Shown here: positions 1-13,389 of the stretch, one piece after another | How positions within the stretch are numbered: position 1 is the first letter of the stretch | How the letters are laid out: every line of letters starts with the position of its first letter | Source of the DNA: Amanita rubescens | Lineage: Eukaryota > Basidiomycota > Agaricomycetes > Agaricales > Amanitaceae | Reading direction: 5' to 3' | Assembly: GCA_015039365.1 (NCBI GenBank) | Contig: WION01000020.1 | Span: 62,001 to 126,000, forward strand | Length of the DNA stretch: 64,000 nucleotides | The notes under the pieces: model-generated | The model's database searches: none | The model's input: only the letters and a program-made list of their open reading frames with translations | What the model was told of the DNA's origin: nothing | Translations under genes and position numbers: made by a program

Positions 1-139
1 CTTGGATTATGCACTCCAGATCATGACTCTTCGTGAAGACTGCCGTCATAGCTCAGGCTCTTGGAGCGTTCAGCGACGGGGAGAGGTTCCACTGGACTTC
101 GCTAAAGAAATCCAAGTTCGCTTCAACATTCGTCAGTGA
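1..139 (+). CDS. C-terminal end of a BTB/POZ-like protein (5' end outside window)
   Basis: The window opens inside a coding exon, read from base 2 to a TGA at 137-139. The last 45 residues (starting LDYALQIMTLREDC) match the C-terminus of the next gene (LDYALKVMALREDC), including the WS(V/I)(Q/S)QRG segment. It is therefore the tail of another member of the local BTB/POZ-like cluster. These proteins are usually adaptors or protein-interaction modules; no specific partner can be inferred. Only the tail is visible, so intactness cannot be judged. Confidence 0.6.
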   Translation, partial: LDYALQIMTLREDCRHSSGSWSVQRRGEVPLDFAKEIQVRFNIRQ

Positions 140-450
140 TATGTACAAGTACGCAATTGTAGCGGTTTAGGCCGGTCACCAAATGGAACTCGGTGCCAAC
201 TGCTACATGTTCACTTATCTGCATCTACGATCCGACCCGCCCTTCCGGAATTCTGAGGCTGAGTACTGAGTTCTCGAATTCTACTTCTGAATCTATTAGA
301 TAAATAAATACAAACAATTTCCTTCCTCGCAGCCGCCGCACACTGCGCGAGCACACTAATGGACAGCCTTGAGGCCTTCTTGCTCTTTGCGCAGCATTTT
401 ACGTTTCACGCACAGTGGATGTCTGGGAACAATAGTACGAAGTGGCCTTG
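140..450. other. Intergenic spacer between two BTB-like genes
   Basis: No coding sequence or recognisable repeat was seen. It must hold the 3' end of the upstream gene and the upstream promoter region of the gene starting at 501. Confidence 0.4.
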
Positions 451-456
451 TATAAA
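451..456 (+). promoter_or_regulatory. TATA box candidate of the BTB-like gene at 501
   Basis: TATAAA lies 45-50 bp upstream of the ATG at 501, a spacing compatible with a very short 5' leader. This is a motif match only. Confidence 0.45.
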
Positions 457-500
457 GATCGATAAGCGCTACCTCGGTCGCCACCATTCACGCAACAATC

Positions 501-1271
501 ATGGCGACGTTACCTATGAGTAAAGCCGCTATCTTTCATGACGAAGAATTCTATTTGCACGATATAATATTTCAGGTTCGTATAAGTATCACACTGCTCC
601 ACCTATCTTTAAATATTTGTCCTGCCTACAGGTCGAGAATAGACTCTTCAAAGTTCCTCGCCAACTATTCGTGCACCAATCTCAAGTATTTCGAGACATG
701 CTCTCATTGCCTGTCCCACCGGGTACCAAAGCGGATGGTACATCCGATGACCAACCTTTGACACTGGATGGAATCACGGCAATCAATTTTATCCGATTAC
801 TTAGGTACTTAATCCCAATCAAGTATGTAAAGCACTGGTTTTTTTCAAGTATGTGCTGATTATTATTTATGAAGACAATCTTCTGATTCGCACCCGCTGA
901 CGACACTCGACGAATGGACATCAGTCTTCCAGCTTGCTGCGTTATGGGATATGGAAGATGTGAAGGAAGATGCAATAGAGAAAATGACCCCACTATTCGA
1001 AAATCAACCAGCGAAACAAGTAAAATTATCACTTGAACATGACGTTGGGGAATGGCTCATACCGGGCCTTCAACGATTGGTGCAACGCGCAGAGCCTCTG
1101 AACAGAGACGATTTCGCCTTGATTGGTTTGGACTATGCGCTCAAGGTAATGGCGCTTCGTGAAGATTGCTGCCATGATCGTACATATCATCGATGGTCGA
1201 TTTCCCAACGAGGAGTGGCGAGGATAGACGTGTCTGCAGAGATCAGGACTCGTTTTGGTTTTCGTTCGTAA
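501..1271 (+). CDS. BTB/POZ-like domain protein, 3 exons
   Basis: Exons 501-575, 632-804 and 875-1271 join in frame into 214 residues; the introns are 56 and 70 nt with GT..AG ends. The first half has the fungal BTB pattern: a short acidic lead, the YLHDIIFQ strand, VENRLFKVPRQLF, then HQSQVFRDMLSLP, and a helix ending FIRLLR. The second half (TLDEWTSVFQLAALWDMEDVKEDA) is the conserved helical region after the BTB core in many basidiomycete proteins. It probably works as a protein-protein interaction module, but its partner is unknown. It sits in tandem with at least three relatives, intact or decayed. No frame break is seen. Confidence 0.72.
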
Positions 1272-1635
1272 CCCTGCATATGTACAGTAGTAAACGTTTA
1301 AACTGATCGACATGCACATGGACTCGAAATTTCGGCAAGGATATGCGACCTTTAGCATCTGTGTGACAGGTATTAATTGATATTACAAACGGCCAACTGA
1401 TTATTTATCAAATCAACTTTATCTCGTAATTTAAGCCAATCGCCACATCGACAAATCCGCCAATCTTTAAGCTTACGATTCTTTCCAATCGCAGCAACAT
1501 GAAACTGCGGAGAAGTGAGCCTGGGTATATCTTGCCTAGTGTGGTAGATAACACTACTATTAAAAGGCGAACACGGACTTCTCAAACACGTGTCGGATCT
1601 CTTAGCATCCTCCCAGCTCCGCAAGTGCATGAGAG

Positions 1636-2431
1636 ATGGCTAGGAAGAACCGTCAATCTCAGGCTATGGACGACGATGACTCGATGAAAGACACACCTCC
1701 GAGTTACTATGGTGACTTCCAGAAACACCCTACATTTTATACGGAGGATGTTTTCTTTGAGGCAAGCACTGGATGCGAGTGGCGCGGCTTGATCATTATG
1801 CTGACTATCCAAAATCAGATCGACAATACCATATTTAAGTTCCCAAAATATCACCTGAGGGATTCTCCAGTATTTGAACGGATCTTCGAGTTCGCGGCGC
1901 TCGAAGACGACGTGGAGATTAGCGGAGCTGGAACAGCACAAGACCCTTTCGGTTGCTCGACGATAGATAAGAGGGCGCTTGAATCATTTCTGGCTCTCCA
2001 GAGAACAGCGTACGTACTAATTATTATGGCGCCAGCTCTGCACCGTCTAACGTATACTTCCTCTCAGAGTCTACGATCAAGGGCCTGCCATTGTCGGGAA
2101 AGGAGAATGGCTTGACATTTTAAAAGTGTCATACTTTTGGAAGATGGACAAGTTGGGCAAGTTCGCAGTGGACCAGCTGAGCAAGACGCAAGTAGGAGGA
2201 GTCGAGAAATTGAAGCTTGCGAAGCGATACGATATCCTGGATAAAGAGTGGAAGCTAACGGCAATTCGAGAATTGATAAAGACGAATATAGATTTCTCAG
2301 AAACCGACGTGCAGGAAATCGGGGTGGATGTCGTATTAAGGATATGCGAGCTACGTGGCATGGCTAGCCAGCGCCTTTTATTTCCCGTGTCTGACTCGAA
2401 CATAAAGAAAGTGTTTCCTGAACTTCTTTAA
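1636..2431 (+). CDS. BTB/POZ-like protein, tandem paralogue A, 2 exons
   Basis: Exons 1636-2009 and 2068-2431 (intron 2010-2067, GTACGT..CAG) give 245 residues. The N-terminal half carries FYTEDVFFEA, then NTIFKFPKYHLRDSPVFERI, the usual BTB strand/helix order. The C-terminal half (ILKVSYFWKMDKLGKFAVDQL, then EKLKLAKRYDI) is the post-BTB helical region. The gene at 3089-3900 is its close tandem copy with the intron at the same codon, and the two share promoter-proximal sequence. A later ATG exists a few codons in; 1636 was chosen because the paralogue aligns from the same region. Role unknown beyond likely protein interaction. Confidence 0.68.
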
Positions 2432-2639
2432 TACTGTATTTAGCGTACCAGTGTAATAGTAGGTGGGCATCTTGTCGAGAAACATCCGAATTGAAATCAA
2501 TGTCCAATGAATTGCGAGACATCATAGGAAATTTTGAAGAGTTAAACATAATATGGAGGGACAGCTCGCGCACTCTCTTAATCGACTACGCAGTGTGACG
2601 GTCGAATACTGGGGACGTGAACATGGGCCGTGTACTCAC

Positions 2640-2760
2640 TGAAGCCACTGCGAGTCTTCACGTGAATGTTTCCGCTGTGAACGTTCATGTTGGAGCCTTC
2701 AGCAACGCAGAGAGGTTTTCCAGAAAGATCATGCCTCATTTTAATATTCATCTGCATGGA
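2640..2760 (+). pseudogene. Decayed 3' fragment of a BTB-like gene
   Basis: The stretch from about 2652 (GAGTCTTCACGTGAATG) to 2735 (TTGGAGCCTTCAGC, then GAGAGG) closely resembles bases 25-105, the tail of the BTB-like gene at the window start, but has no open frame. It looks like what is left of a further tandem copy between the genes at 1636 and 3089. The rest of 2432-3088 shows nothing recognisable apart from promoter-proximal sequence shared by the two neighbouring paralogues. Confidence 0.45.
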
Positions 2761-3088
2761 AAGTCGTAATCTTTCAGGCTTATTAACAGTAAGTCATCGA
2801 TAGGAGGCTTCGCGTGGGGTCTGAGGGACCTTCTCCCTGACTTAGCCCTCGAATGGATGCGCGACTACTGCGACTAGCAAGTGAATTGCAACCGTTGGTC
2901 GAGGCGGTCCAGGCAATTCCATATCTTCCGAATCCAGTTTCCATGTCCCAGTTTTTTAATTAACATCGCTAATCTCCGGAGGAGATAGGGCGTAACCTGC
3001 CTAGTGCAGTAGATAACATCATCAGAAGGCGAACATGCAACATACACGTGTGCTATACCTTGACATCGTCCCGGCTCTACAGAAGTGC

Positions 3089-3900
3089 ATGACAGAGAAG
3101 ATGTCCCAGAATCGCAGTCAATTCGGGCACGGTTTCGGATGGAAAGACTCGCTTCTGAGTTTTGGCTTCGTTCAGGACCTCCAGAAATCCCGGGTTTATA
3201 CCAGGGACGTGTTCTTTGAGGCAAGGGGACACGAGTGGCAGTTGTGAGGCGATTGCTGATGTTCTCCCAAATCAGCTCAACCATACACTTTTCAAATTCC
3301 CGATGTATTATCTTATCGACTCCGGAGTGTTTGAACGGATCTTAATTCGACAGATCCTCGGGCGAGGAGAGGTGGAAGATGTGGCAGTTGGTGGAGCTGG
3401 AACGCTACAAAATCCTTTCACATGTACCAAAATAAACGAAAGGGCACTTAAATCATTTTTAACTCTCCGGAAAACAGCGTACGTACGCAAAAACGCCTGT
3501 TTTACTATTCTCACAGCTCATTTCTTGCAGAATCTATGATCAAACGCCGCCCTTCTCTTCGAAAGAGGAATGGGTAGACATACTAAAAGTGTCGTACTTC
3601 TGGCAGATGGAAAAGATGGGCGAGTTTGCGGTCAGACAGTTAAGCAAAATGCAGTTGGGAGGAATTGAGAAATTGAAGCTGGCGAAGCAATTCGGTATAT
3701 GGGATAAAGAGTGGCGACCTTCAGCTATCCGAGAGCTGATAAAGAGGACGAATTTACGACTGGCAGAAGATGATGTGGCGGAAATTGGGGTTAACACAGC
3801 ATTGAGGATCTACAAGCTACAAGGGGTGGCCAGCCAGCGTTTGTGGTTGTTCCCTGTGACTGACGTCGACATAAAGAAGGAATTTCCTGAGCTTTCCTAG
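3089..3900 (+). pseudogene. BTB/POZ-like protein, tandem paralogue B, frame broken
   Basis: This is the close paralogue of the gene at 1636. The start (ATG 3089) aligns with that gene's start region, and the last intron (3479-3530) sits at the same codon, followed by exon 3531-3900 coding IYDQ, then SYFWQMEKMGEFAV to a TAG at 3898-3900. Between about 3235 and 3270 the frame changes by one: the 5' part reads VYTRDVFFEARGHEWQL then stop, while NQLNHTLFKFP continues in another frame. No convincing intron spans the break, since the only GT..AG there would be about 30 nt. I read it as a recent pseudogene or an assembly error. Confidence 0.55.
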
Positions 3901-3954
3901 TTCTGTAATCAGATATCTGTTGTATCTCACAAAAATGATTTCTTACCTATTACC

Positions 3955-4260
3955 ACGGCTTGTTCCTGTCGATATCCTTGAGCGGCGTTATCTCCATCGA
4001 AGCAGCGGATTTCTTGACTCGTAATTGCAGCAGGGAAAAGCGTTCACTATCCATCCCTCATGGATTCGAAGTGGATCTTGCAGCTGATTCCGTCGTGATA
4101 CTGTCCATTACTTTGCTTTCTTGACGACGCGTCAGTGAAGGTAAACCGCTGCACGAGGACTGCCGAAAAAAAGATGAGGTTACGCGGAAAAATGCAGAAG
4201 CAACGAATCTTGCGATTTGGGCGCCCGAACCATGGTCCTCGGGCCTGCTAGACATTCTCG
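3955..4260 (-). pseudogene. Decayed partial copy of the 3' end of the gene at 4499-5459
   Basis: Short blocks repeat the 3' part of the neighbouring minus-strand gene: the ATATCCTTGAGCGGCGTTATC region (3970s) against the CCCGTTATCCCCGTCG region (4600s), and CTTTGCTTTCTTGACGACGC at 4113 against the same words at 4745. The frame is not maintained. It is a local tandem duplicate that has lost coding potential. 4261-4498 shows nothing else. Confidence 0.5.
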
Positions 4261-4498
4261 GCAGGCCATCCCACGAAAGTTTTAGGAGTCGACGCGCAGG
4301 AAATCAAGATAATAGCATTAATGATTCATGAGTTACATGGATGGTGCGTTTCATGAGCTTTCCCAGTACCATAATCAGTTCGCCATTGCCACAGTAACCA
4401 TGTATAACGACCCTACTTAAAAATATGTATCCGACAAGTCAGCGCATGATTAATGACGGAAAAGAGGTTTCTTACCCATTCCCAGCCTCTCGCATGCA

Positions 4499-5459
4499 TC
4501 ACGAATATTCTTCCGTGACAAACTCGCCTGAATGATGCGAGGAGATATACGAATAATCAAGATCATCTGGATTCCCCGAGTCGATGTACTCGAGCCCCGT
4601 TATCCCCGTCGAAGAACCGGCACTTCCTGACGTCCAAGATCTCGGGGCTGCAACTGGAGATATACGTATCGCCATCCGTTCCTCGTGAATCCGATGCAGG
4701 TCCCGCAACCGATCCCGTAACGTCGTAATGGTATGCATTACATCTTTGCTTTCTTGACGACGCGTGTCGTCGCGATAGTTAAGGTCTTGAGATAGCAAAT
4801 TAAGCTTGCGTGAAATCTCTTTATAGCCCCGGAGTCTCTTGGATGCTTTCCGTGCCTGCGACCTTGAGGCAGAAAGCTCCGCTCTAGGAGGGTAACGAGA
4901 AGATGTGGCGACCGGGCTCACGGGGGCAGGTGTGAGTCTTCTGGGTGGAGCCAGAAACTGGGGTGATGCGGGCTTCCGCAAGTCGTTAGCGGGATCGGAA
5001 CCTTGCAAACGCACGAGACGTTCTGGACCAGAGACCTGAACAGTCCTGGGAGGCCCACCGATAGGAGGTTCTCCACGAATTTCTTCTTCGTCATCTAGAA
5101 AGTCCAAGAGTGATGCGCTGATAGAAGTCTGCGATACAATGGATAGCGTCGTGGTTGATAGATCACTGGACGAGGACGAGAACTCCAAAGAAACAGACGA
5201 TGGTGTCGATATCAATACGGGAGAGTTTTGTGGTCTCTGGACTACCTGTTCCGCGCGCCGTGTCCTCGAAACTGACGTCTCGGGCGGCGATGGACGAAGA
5301 AGAGACGAATCGTCAGCTTCATTGTCTTCGGCCCAAATCATCGTCGTCTCCTGGCCAGTACAAGATTTTTTCAAATATCCTCGAAAGTAACGGAGCAAGA
5401 GCAAGCAGGAGAAATGCGCGCAGCTACCCCACCCCACCAGGATTCATCGTGGCCGACAT
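4499..5459 (-). CDS. Hypothetical low-complexity Ser/Pro/Arg-rich protein
   Basis: An open frame runs from 5437 to the stop at 4499-4501. The likely start is either ATG 5341 (MIWAEDNEADD) or a short spliced exon 5459-5433 (MSATMNPGG) joined to 5350 across an 82-nt GT..AG intron; the latter keeps frame and gives about 293 residues. The protein is mostly disordered: an acidic N-terminus, Ser/Thr runs (SSSSSDLSTT), Pro/Arg stretches, then a charged helical segment (SQARKASKRLRGYKEISRKL and beyond) that may form a coiled coil, and an acidic tail. No known domain was recognised. It lies head-to-head with the gene at 5529, only about 70 bp apart, so the two may share a promoter. Confidence 0.6.
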
Positions 5460-5528
5460 GAGACTCAGAGCAGAGTCCAAGGTGGACCAAACATAACCAA
5501 CTCCAGCCCTTGTTGGCACGCGCCCCCG

Positions 5529-5978
5529 ATGCGCATCGCGACAAGGTACATCCCACACACCGTCTTCGCCATCGCCGTCACCACCATTTCTATCCATCTC
5601 GTGGACAAACGGAGAACATACAGCGATGAAGAAGCCAGCGTCAACGCGCGGATATCCATCCTAGAGACTATTGCAGAACAGTTGCGCTTGGACTCGCAAA
5701 AGTCCGGTTCGAATGAAACTCTCGAGCGACTCAAGCGGTTGGCGAGGAGGCCGTTGGTGAAGGACAATACTCCGACAGCTGGAAGAGAGGAGGGGATGAT
5801 ATCATGGAAGGATGTCTTGTTTGGGAGGAAACAGTCACCAGGAGATGAGTTGAGTCATTGGGAGAAGAAGGATTTGGAGAAAGGTAGCGTAGCGATTTCT
5901 TCCCTCGTGGAAAATGTTGTTGATTCCTTTCGTCAGTTCAAGTGGAGGCAGAAAAATCATGATGATACCAAGAAATAA
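5529..5978 (+). CDS. Small protein with one N-terminal membrane segment
   Basis: An intronless frame of 149 residues. Residues about 6-25 are hydrophobic with flanking Arg/Lys, giving a likely signal-anchor or mitochondrial inner-membrane segment. Residues about 30-75 are charged and helical (EEASVNARISILETIAEQL, then LERLKRLARRP), likely a coiled coil. The middle has an aromatic SWKDVLFGRK motif and the tail is Lys-rich. No family was recognised; the shape fits small fungal mitochondrial or ER membrane proteins, but that is inference. Divergent from the gene at 4499-5459. Confidence 0.6.
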   Translation: MRIATRYIPHTVFAIAVTTISIHLVDKRRTYSDEEASVNARISILETIAEQLRLDSQKSGSNETLERLKRLARRPLVKDNTPTAGREEGMISWKDVLFGRKQSPGDELSHWEKKDLEKGSVAISSLVENVVDSFRQFKWRQKNHDDTKK

Positions 5979-6179
5979 CAGTCATTATACGAATGCTCTG
6001 AGTTAATCACACTTTTTCGGACGGAAAGTCAAGTTGAACGAAAATTGAATTATTAATATCATTAGTTGTAACAAGCTCGTAATAGGTCTCAAATATCGTA
6101 TGCAATTATTATAGTGATGATATAATGCTCATCGAGTCATTTTCCCTTCGTTGTAAAATCTTAAGTTAAAAAAAGGTCT

Positions 6180-9602
<3,423 letters not shown>

Positions 9603-10436
9603 TTGATGCATGACTCCCCTGTCCCCTGATGCATGACTCACCTGTCCCCTCTCACCTGTCCTTTGATGCATGACTCCCCTGTCCCCTCTCACCTGTCCTT
9701 TGATGCATGACTCCCCTGTCCCCTCTCACCTGTCCTTTGATGCATGACTCCCCTGTCCCCTCTCCCCTGTCCTTTGATGCATGACTCCTGTTGGAATATT
9801 TCGGGCCGTGCCGAGCGCGCCGCTCGCTTTCCCCATTTAGTACATCCGCATGGCATCCACATTGCACAATCTACCTACGTATATAGCCCGTAAATACCCT
9901 GTATCCCCCATCCGTTTCCCCCCCCAATGTCCACCGGGGCCCAAACTGACCCCTCTTTGTCGTTGTGACGCCGTCGGGATTTCCAACAACTCCCCTGTCC
10001 CCTGATGCATCACTCACCTGTCCCCTCCCACCTGTCCTTTGATGCATCACTCACCTGTCCCCTCTCACCTGCCATCCTTTGATGCATGACTCCCCTGTCC
10101 CATCTCACCTGTCCCCTGATGCATCACTCACCTGTCCCCTCTCACCTGTCCCCTGATGCATCACTCACCTGTCCCCTCACCTGCCATCCTTTGATGCATG
10201 ACTCCCCTGTCCCCTCTCACCTGTCCCCTGATGCATCACTCACCTGTCCCCTCTCACCTGTCCCCTGATGCATCACTCACCTGTCCCCTCTCACCTGTCC
10301 CCTGATGCATCACTCACCTGTCCCCTCTCACCTGTCCTTTGATGCATCACTCACCTGTCCCCTCTCACCTGTCCTTTGATGCATCACTCACCTGTCCCCT
10401 GATGCATCACTCACCTGTCATTTGATGCATCATCAT
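9603..10436. repeat. Left terminal minisatellite array (about 37-bp unit)
   Basis: Repeats of a C/T-rich unit, GATGCATCACTCACCTGTCC followed by CCTCTCACCTGTCCCCT. Each unit holds two CACCTGT words, the same word that ends the palindromic transposon at 46936. Variants include GATGCATGACTCCCC and CTTTGATGCAT. The array is interrupted by a solo LTR at 9789-9988. Short ORFs inside it are repeat artefacts. Confidence 0.85.
9789..9988. mobile_element. Solo LTR (200 bp) with 5-bp target duplication
   Basis: It begins TGTTGGAATATTTC and ends GGGATTTCCAACA, so the termini are TG...CA with inverted TGTTGGAA/TTCCAACA. It is flanked on both sides by ACTCC (9784-9788 and 9989-9993), and the minisatellite continues without loss if the LTR and one ACTCC are removed. 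This is the footprint of an LTR retrotransposon that has recombined out. The end type resembles Ty1/copia LTRs, but class cannot be assigned without an internal region. Confidence 0.85.
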
Positions 10437-12060
10437 TGCCATTTGTAGAACACAATTGCCAGGCCTTCCCTTTAGGGTCAAATTTCCTAAAAAGGAATGA
10501 TTATGTAATTTCAGGGTCAACCAATTGTGTAGCCTTGGTCAGTGGCTTTCTAAATCTGGTTGTATGACAGTATTTGGTGCTAATTTCATTGAGATATCCA
10601 CTGATTGATTTTCAGGGTTGAATTTCCTAAAAAGGAAATGATTATGTAATTTCAGGGTCAACCAATTGTGTAGCCTTGGTCAGTGGCTTTCTAAATCTGG
10701 TTGTATGACAGTGTTTGGTGCTGATTTCATTGAGATATTCACTGATTGATTTTCAGGGTCAAATTTCTAAAAAAGGAAATTGATAATGTAATGTGCGCTT
10801 TAGGATCCTAGCATATTTCCAAAAATGGAAATAGCGCACTTTGGCATTGCCATTTTGGGAAATATCTGCTCACTGTTGGTGATGATGAGCAGCAAGAAAA
10901 TGCAATATCTCCCTTAATACTGGATATTCCTGTGGCGCATTTTTTGGAATACATTCCTTATATGTACATGCACCTATCCACCATGTTAGAATGTAAAAAA
11001 TGTGACTGGTTTCTGTCAGAATGCAATGTGTCTTGCTCATTGTTGTCAACAGTGAGGAGAAACAAATGACAATATCTCCATCAATACTGGTTATTTGTGT
11101 GGCGCTTTTTTTGGAATGGCCTTATTAAGCATATAGGAAGGTATTTGGAATGTTAGAATGCAAATAGTATGAACCAATCATGCCACAATAAAATTGGTGT
11201 GCTCACTGTCTGCCACAATGAGTAGCCATATCTTTGCCAGAACAAGATCTTTCTGTGGTGCCTCTTTGGATTACAATTTCTTATGATAACAGAGTGTCAT
11301 TCAGGGTGTCTGGAAGTAGATTGCCCTGCTGATTAATGTGTAACTTTCAGTTTCATGATAAGAGTCTGAACATGATACAGAAAGAATGGCTAACAAGTTG
11401 ACATGTCAGGAAGAATGGGACATTCCACTTGATCTTACCTAAGGATACTCTGTTGAGACCCTCCCAATGTTTATCTTTGTTTTGTGTGATCACAAATCCA
11501 AAAAAGCGCCACAGGAAGCACTTGTTTTGTTAGAGATATGGCTGCTCATCATGACAGACAGTGAGCACACCACTTTTATTTGTAAGCATGATTGGTGTAT
11601 ACTATTTGCATTCTAACATTCCAAATACCTTCCAGCAGTTAACACTGAGCCACCTATCCTAGTAGAATCCGAGCTGATTACGAGGAATACGAGTAGAGTC
11701 CGAGCCCATTCCGAGTAGGGTCCAAGGAGTACTAGTAATCCGAGTAGAATCCGAGCTGAGTCCGAGCCCAGTCCAAGTTGAGGTGAATCCGAGTGCAAAC
11801 TCGGAGTGCACTCGGACTCCGAGCTCAGTCCGAGTGGAGTCCGAGTGGAGTCCGAGCTGAGTTCAAGTCAGACTCTGAACCCAATCTGAGCTTATTCTCA
11901 GTTGTTTATCATTGCAATAAAATTCCAAATAAATCCTGAAAAAATGCAGAAAAATCATGTGATCCAGGCCATATAGGAATTATGAGACCAAACACACCCA
12001 AACTTGAGATATTTGCAAAATACTTCTTCAGATGTTCAGAGTGTAATCTTAGAAAATGAA
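10437..12060. repeat. Left arm of the giant inverted repeat
   Basis: AT-rich non-coding sequence with internal duplications: the block containing CAGGGTCAACCAATTGTGTA occurs twice, near 10512 and 10643. A nested palindrome spans about 11130-11635 and matches the core of the 2.1-kb element at 47.9-48.1 kb. From about 11650 to 11880 there are many GAGTCCGAG-type short repeats. No supported coding sequence. Confidence 0.65.
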
Positions 12061-13389
12061 CAAAATTCATGATGTGATCAAGGACATGCAGAGTTGCTGG
12101 TGGTTAGTAAATGATGACCAGAGGTGTACACCTGTCATTCCCTACTGGTGGTTATGAATGGCTGTCAGTAGTAGAAGTCAGTTGCAGTGACTTGCAATGG
12201 TCAGTACCAGTTGAGGTCTTACTCAGATGATCTGGTTGTGTACAGTGTCACAGTCAACTTCTACAATCCCACTGCCTGTTGACAACAGCAACCAATCACC
12301 TAGTATGACATTGCAGACAGTTTTAGAGCTCATGAATAAATGATAACCTAGGGTTGGAGATTGTGAGGTGTTTGTATTGAAGTCAAGGAGAGAAGGGGGG
12401 TGGATATGAGTTCTTGGTAATTTAATGATGGTACATGATTATGAGTACTGGTTTTTAACACCATCAGGGAATGTCTGGGGTATACCCCTGTCGTTCCTTA
12501 CTAGCCCTATCAGTTACACCATATTGATACTCAGTGTGTTATGATCATGTTTGGAACCTTTGCCTGCCCAGAAAGCTTCCACACCAGAAGCATCTAGAAA
12601 GCCCCACCTGGCACAGCTACTACTAGTAGTCCAGTAGTAACCACAGTCTGTTGGCATGGACTGAGACTGAATATCTTTCCTACCTGTGACTTGGAAAGCA
12701 CTCAGTAGACATGAATAACCCACCACACTTTATCACCTGGCCAGAACATTGTTCCATGGAATCTTTGGATGGGGTGCAACCTGGTCCAGGTGGCTGGTTT
12801 TTGGACAGCTCTCTGTGAGCCTGTGATGGACTCAGGTTGTCTCTGTCTCTATCATTTTAGAATTTTATACCAGTAACCAGATTTCTGCCAGATTCCATTG
12901 CTGCAAATACTCCATTTAATAGTGTTCCAGTTCCACATCAGATGAGCAGGATTTAGTGATTCAGATTTTATTGTATATTAACCTGGAACAAGTTGAGCAT
13001 GACTCTGTGGTTGAATCTTTGAGATTGTCAAGCCAAATTATAATCTGAGAGGAGTTGAAAAAGCCAGTTTCTGGTGTTTATTACCACCAATCTCCTTTAT
13101 TTTATGAGGGTACGTGTCTGCGCTTGTTTGAAGGATGCTATATTGGATAAAGACTCAACTATCATGGGAATATCAAATGGCACCCTCAGATAATTTCACA
13201 AGAAGTTGGAAATCACTATTGCTGGTGAATCTGTTTCATGGATGTGGTAATTCATGCAGTGCCACAAGGGAAGGAGAGCAGGTACATACATATGTACATT
13301 TAAAGATTGAAGCATTGTAGGAGGCAGGTATCAGTATCAAATTTTCATGTTGATCTGCATAGCTACTCAGAACAATGGCCTTGTTTGGC
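12061..13389. other. Central core of the giant inverted repeat
   Basis: Apparently single-copy, AT-rich sequence between the two arms. The ORFs here are at most about 70 codons and resemble no family. No transposase or other gene was recognised. Confidence 0.4.

Noticed and set aside
3244..3274. A 30-nt intron to rescue the frame of BTB paralogue B
   Set aside because: Too short for a fungal intron, and it would not restore the frame in phase.
9652..10268. Short ORFs rich in Pro/Leu/Ser/His in the minisatellite
   Set aside because: Purely a product of the repeated unit, which is free of stops in some frames.
9603..10436. Regular repeats that could suggest a CRISPR array
   Set aside because: There are no unique spacers; the repeats are contiguous minisatellite units, and the genome is eukaryotic.
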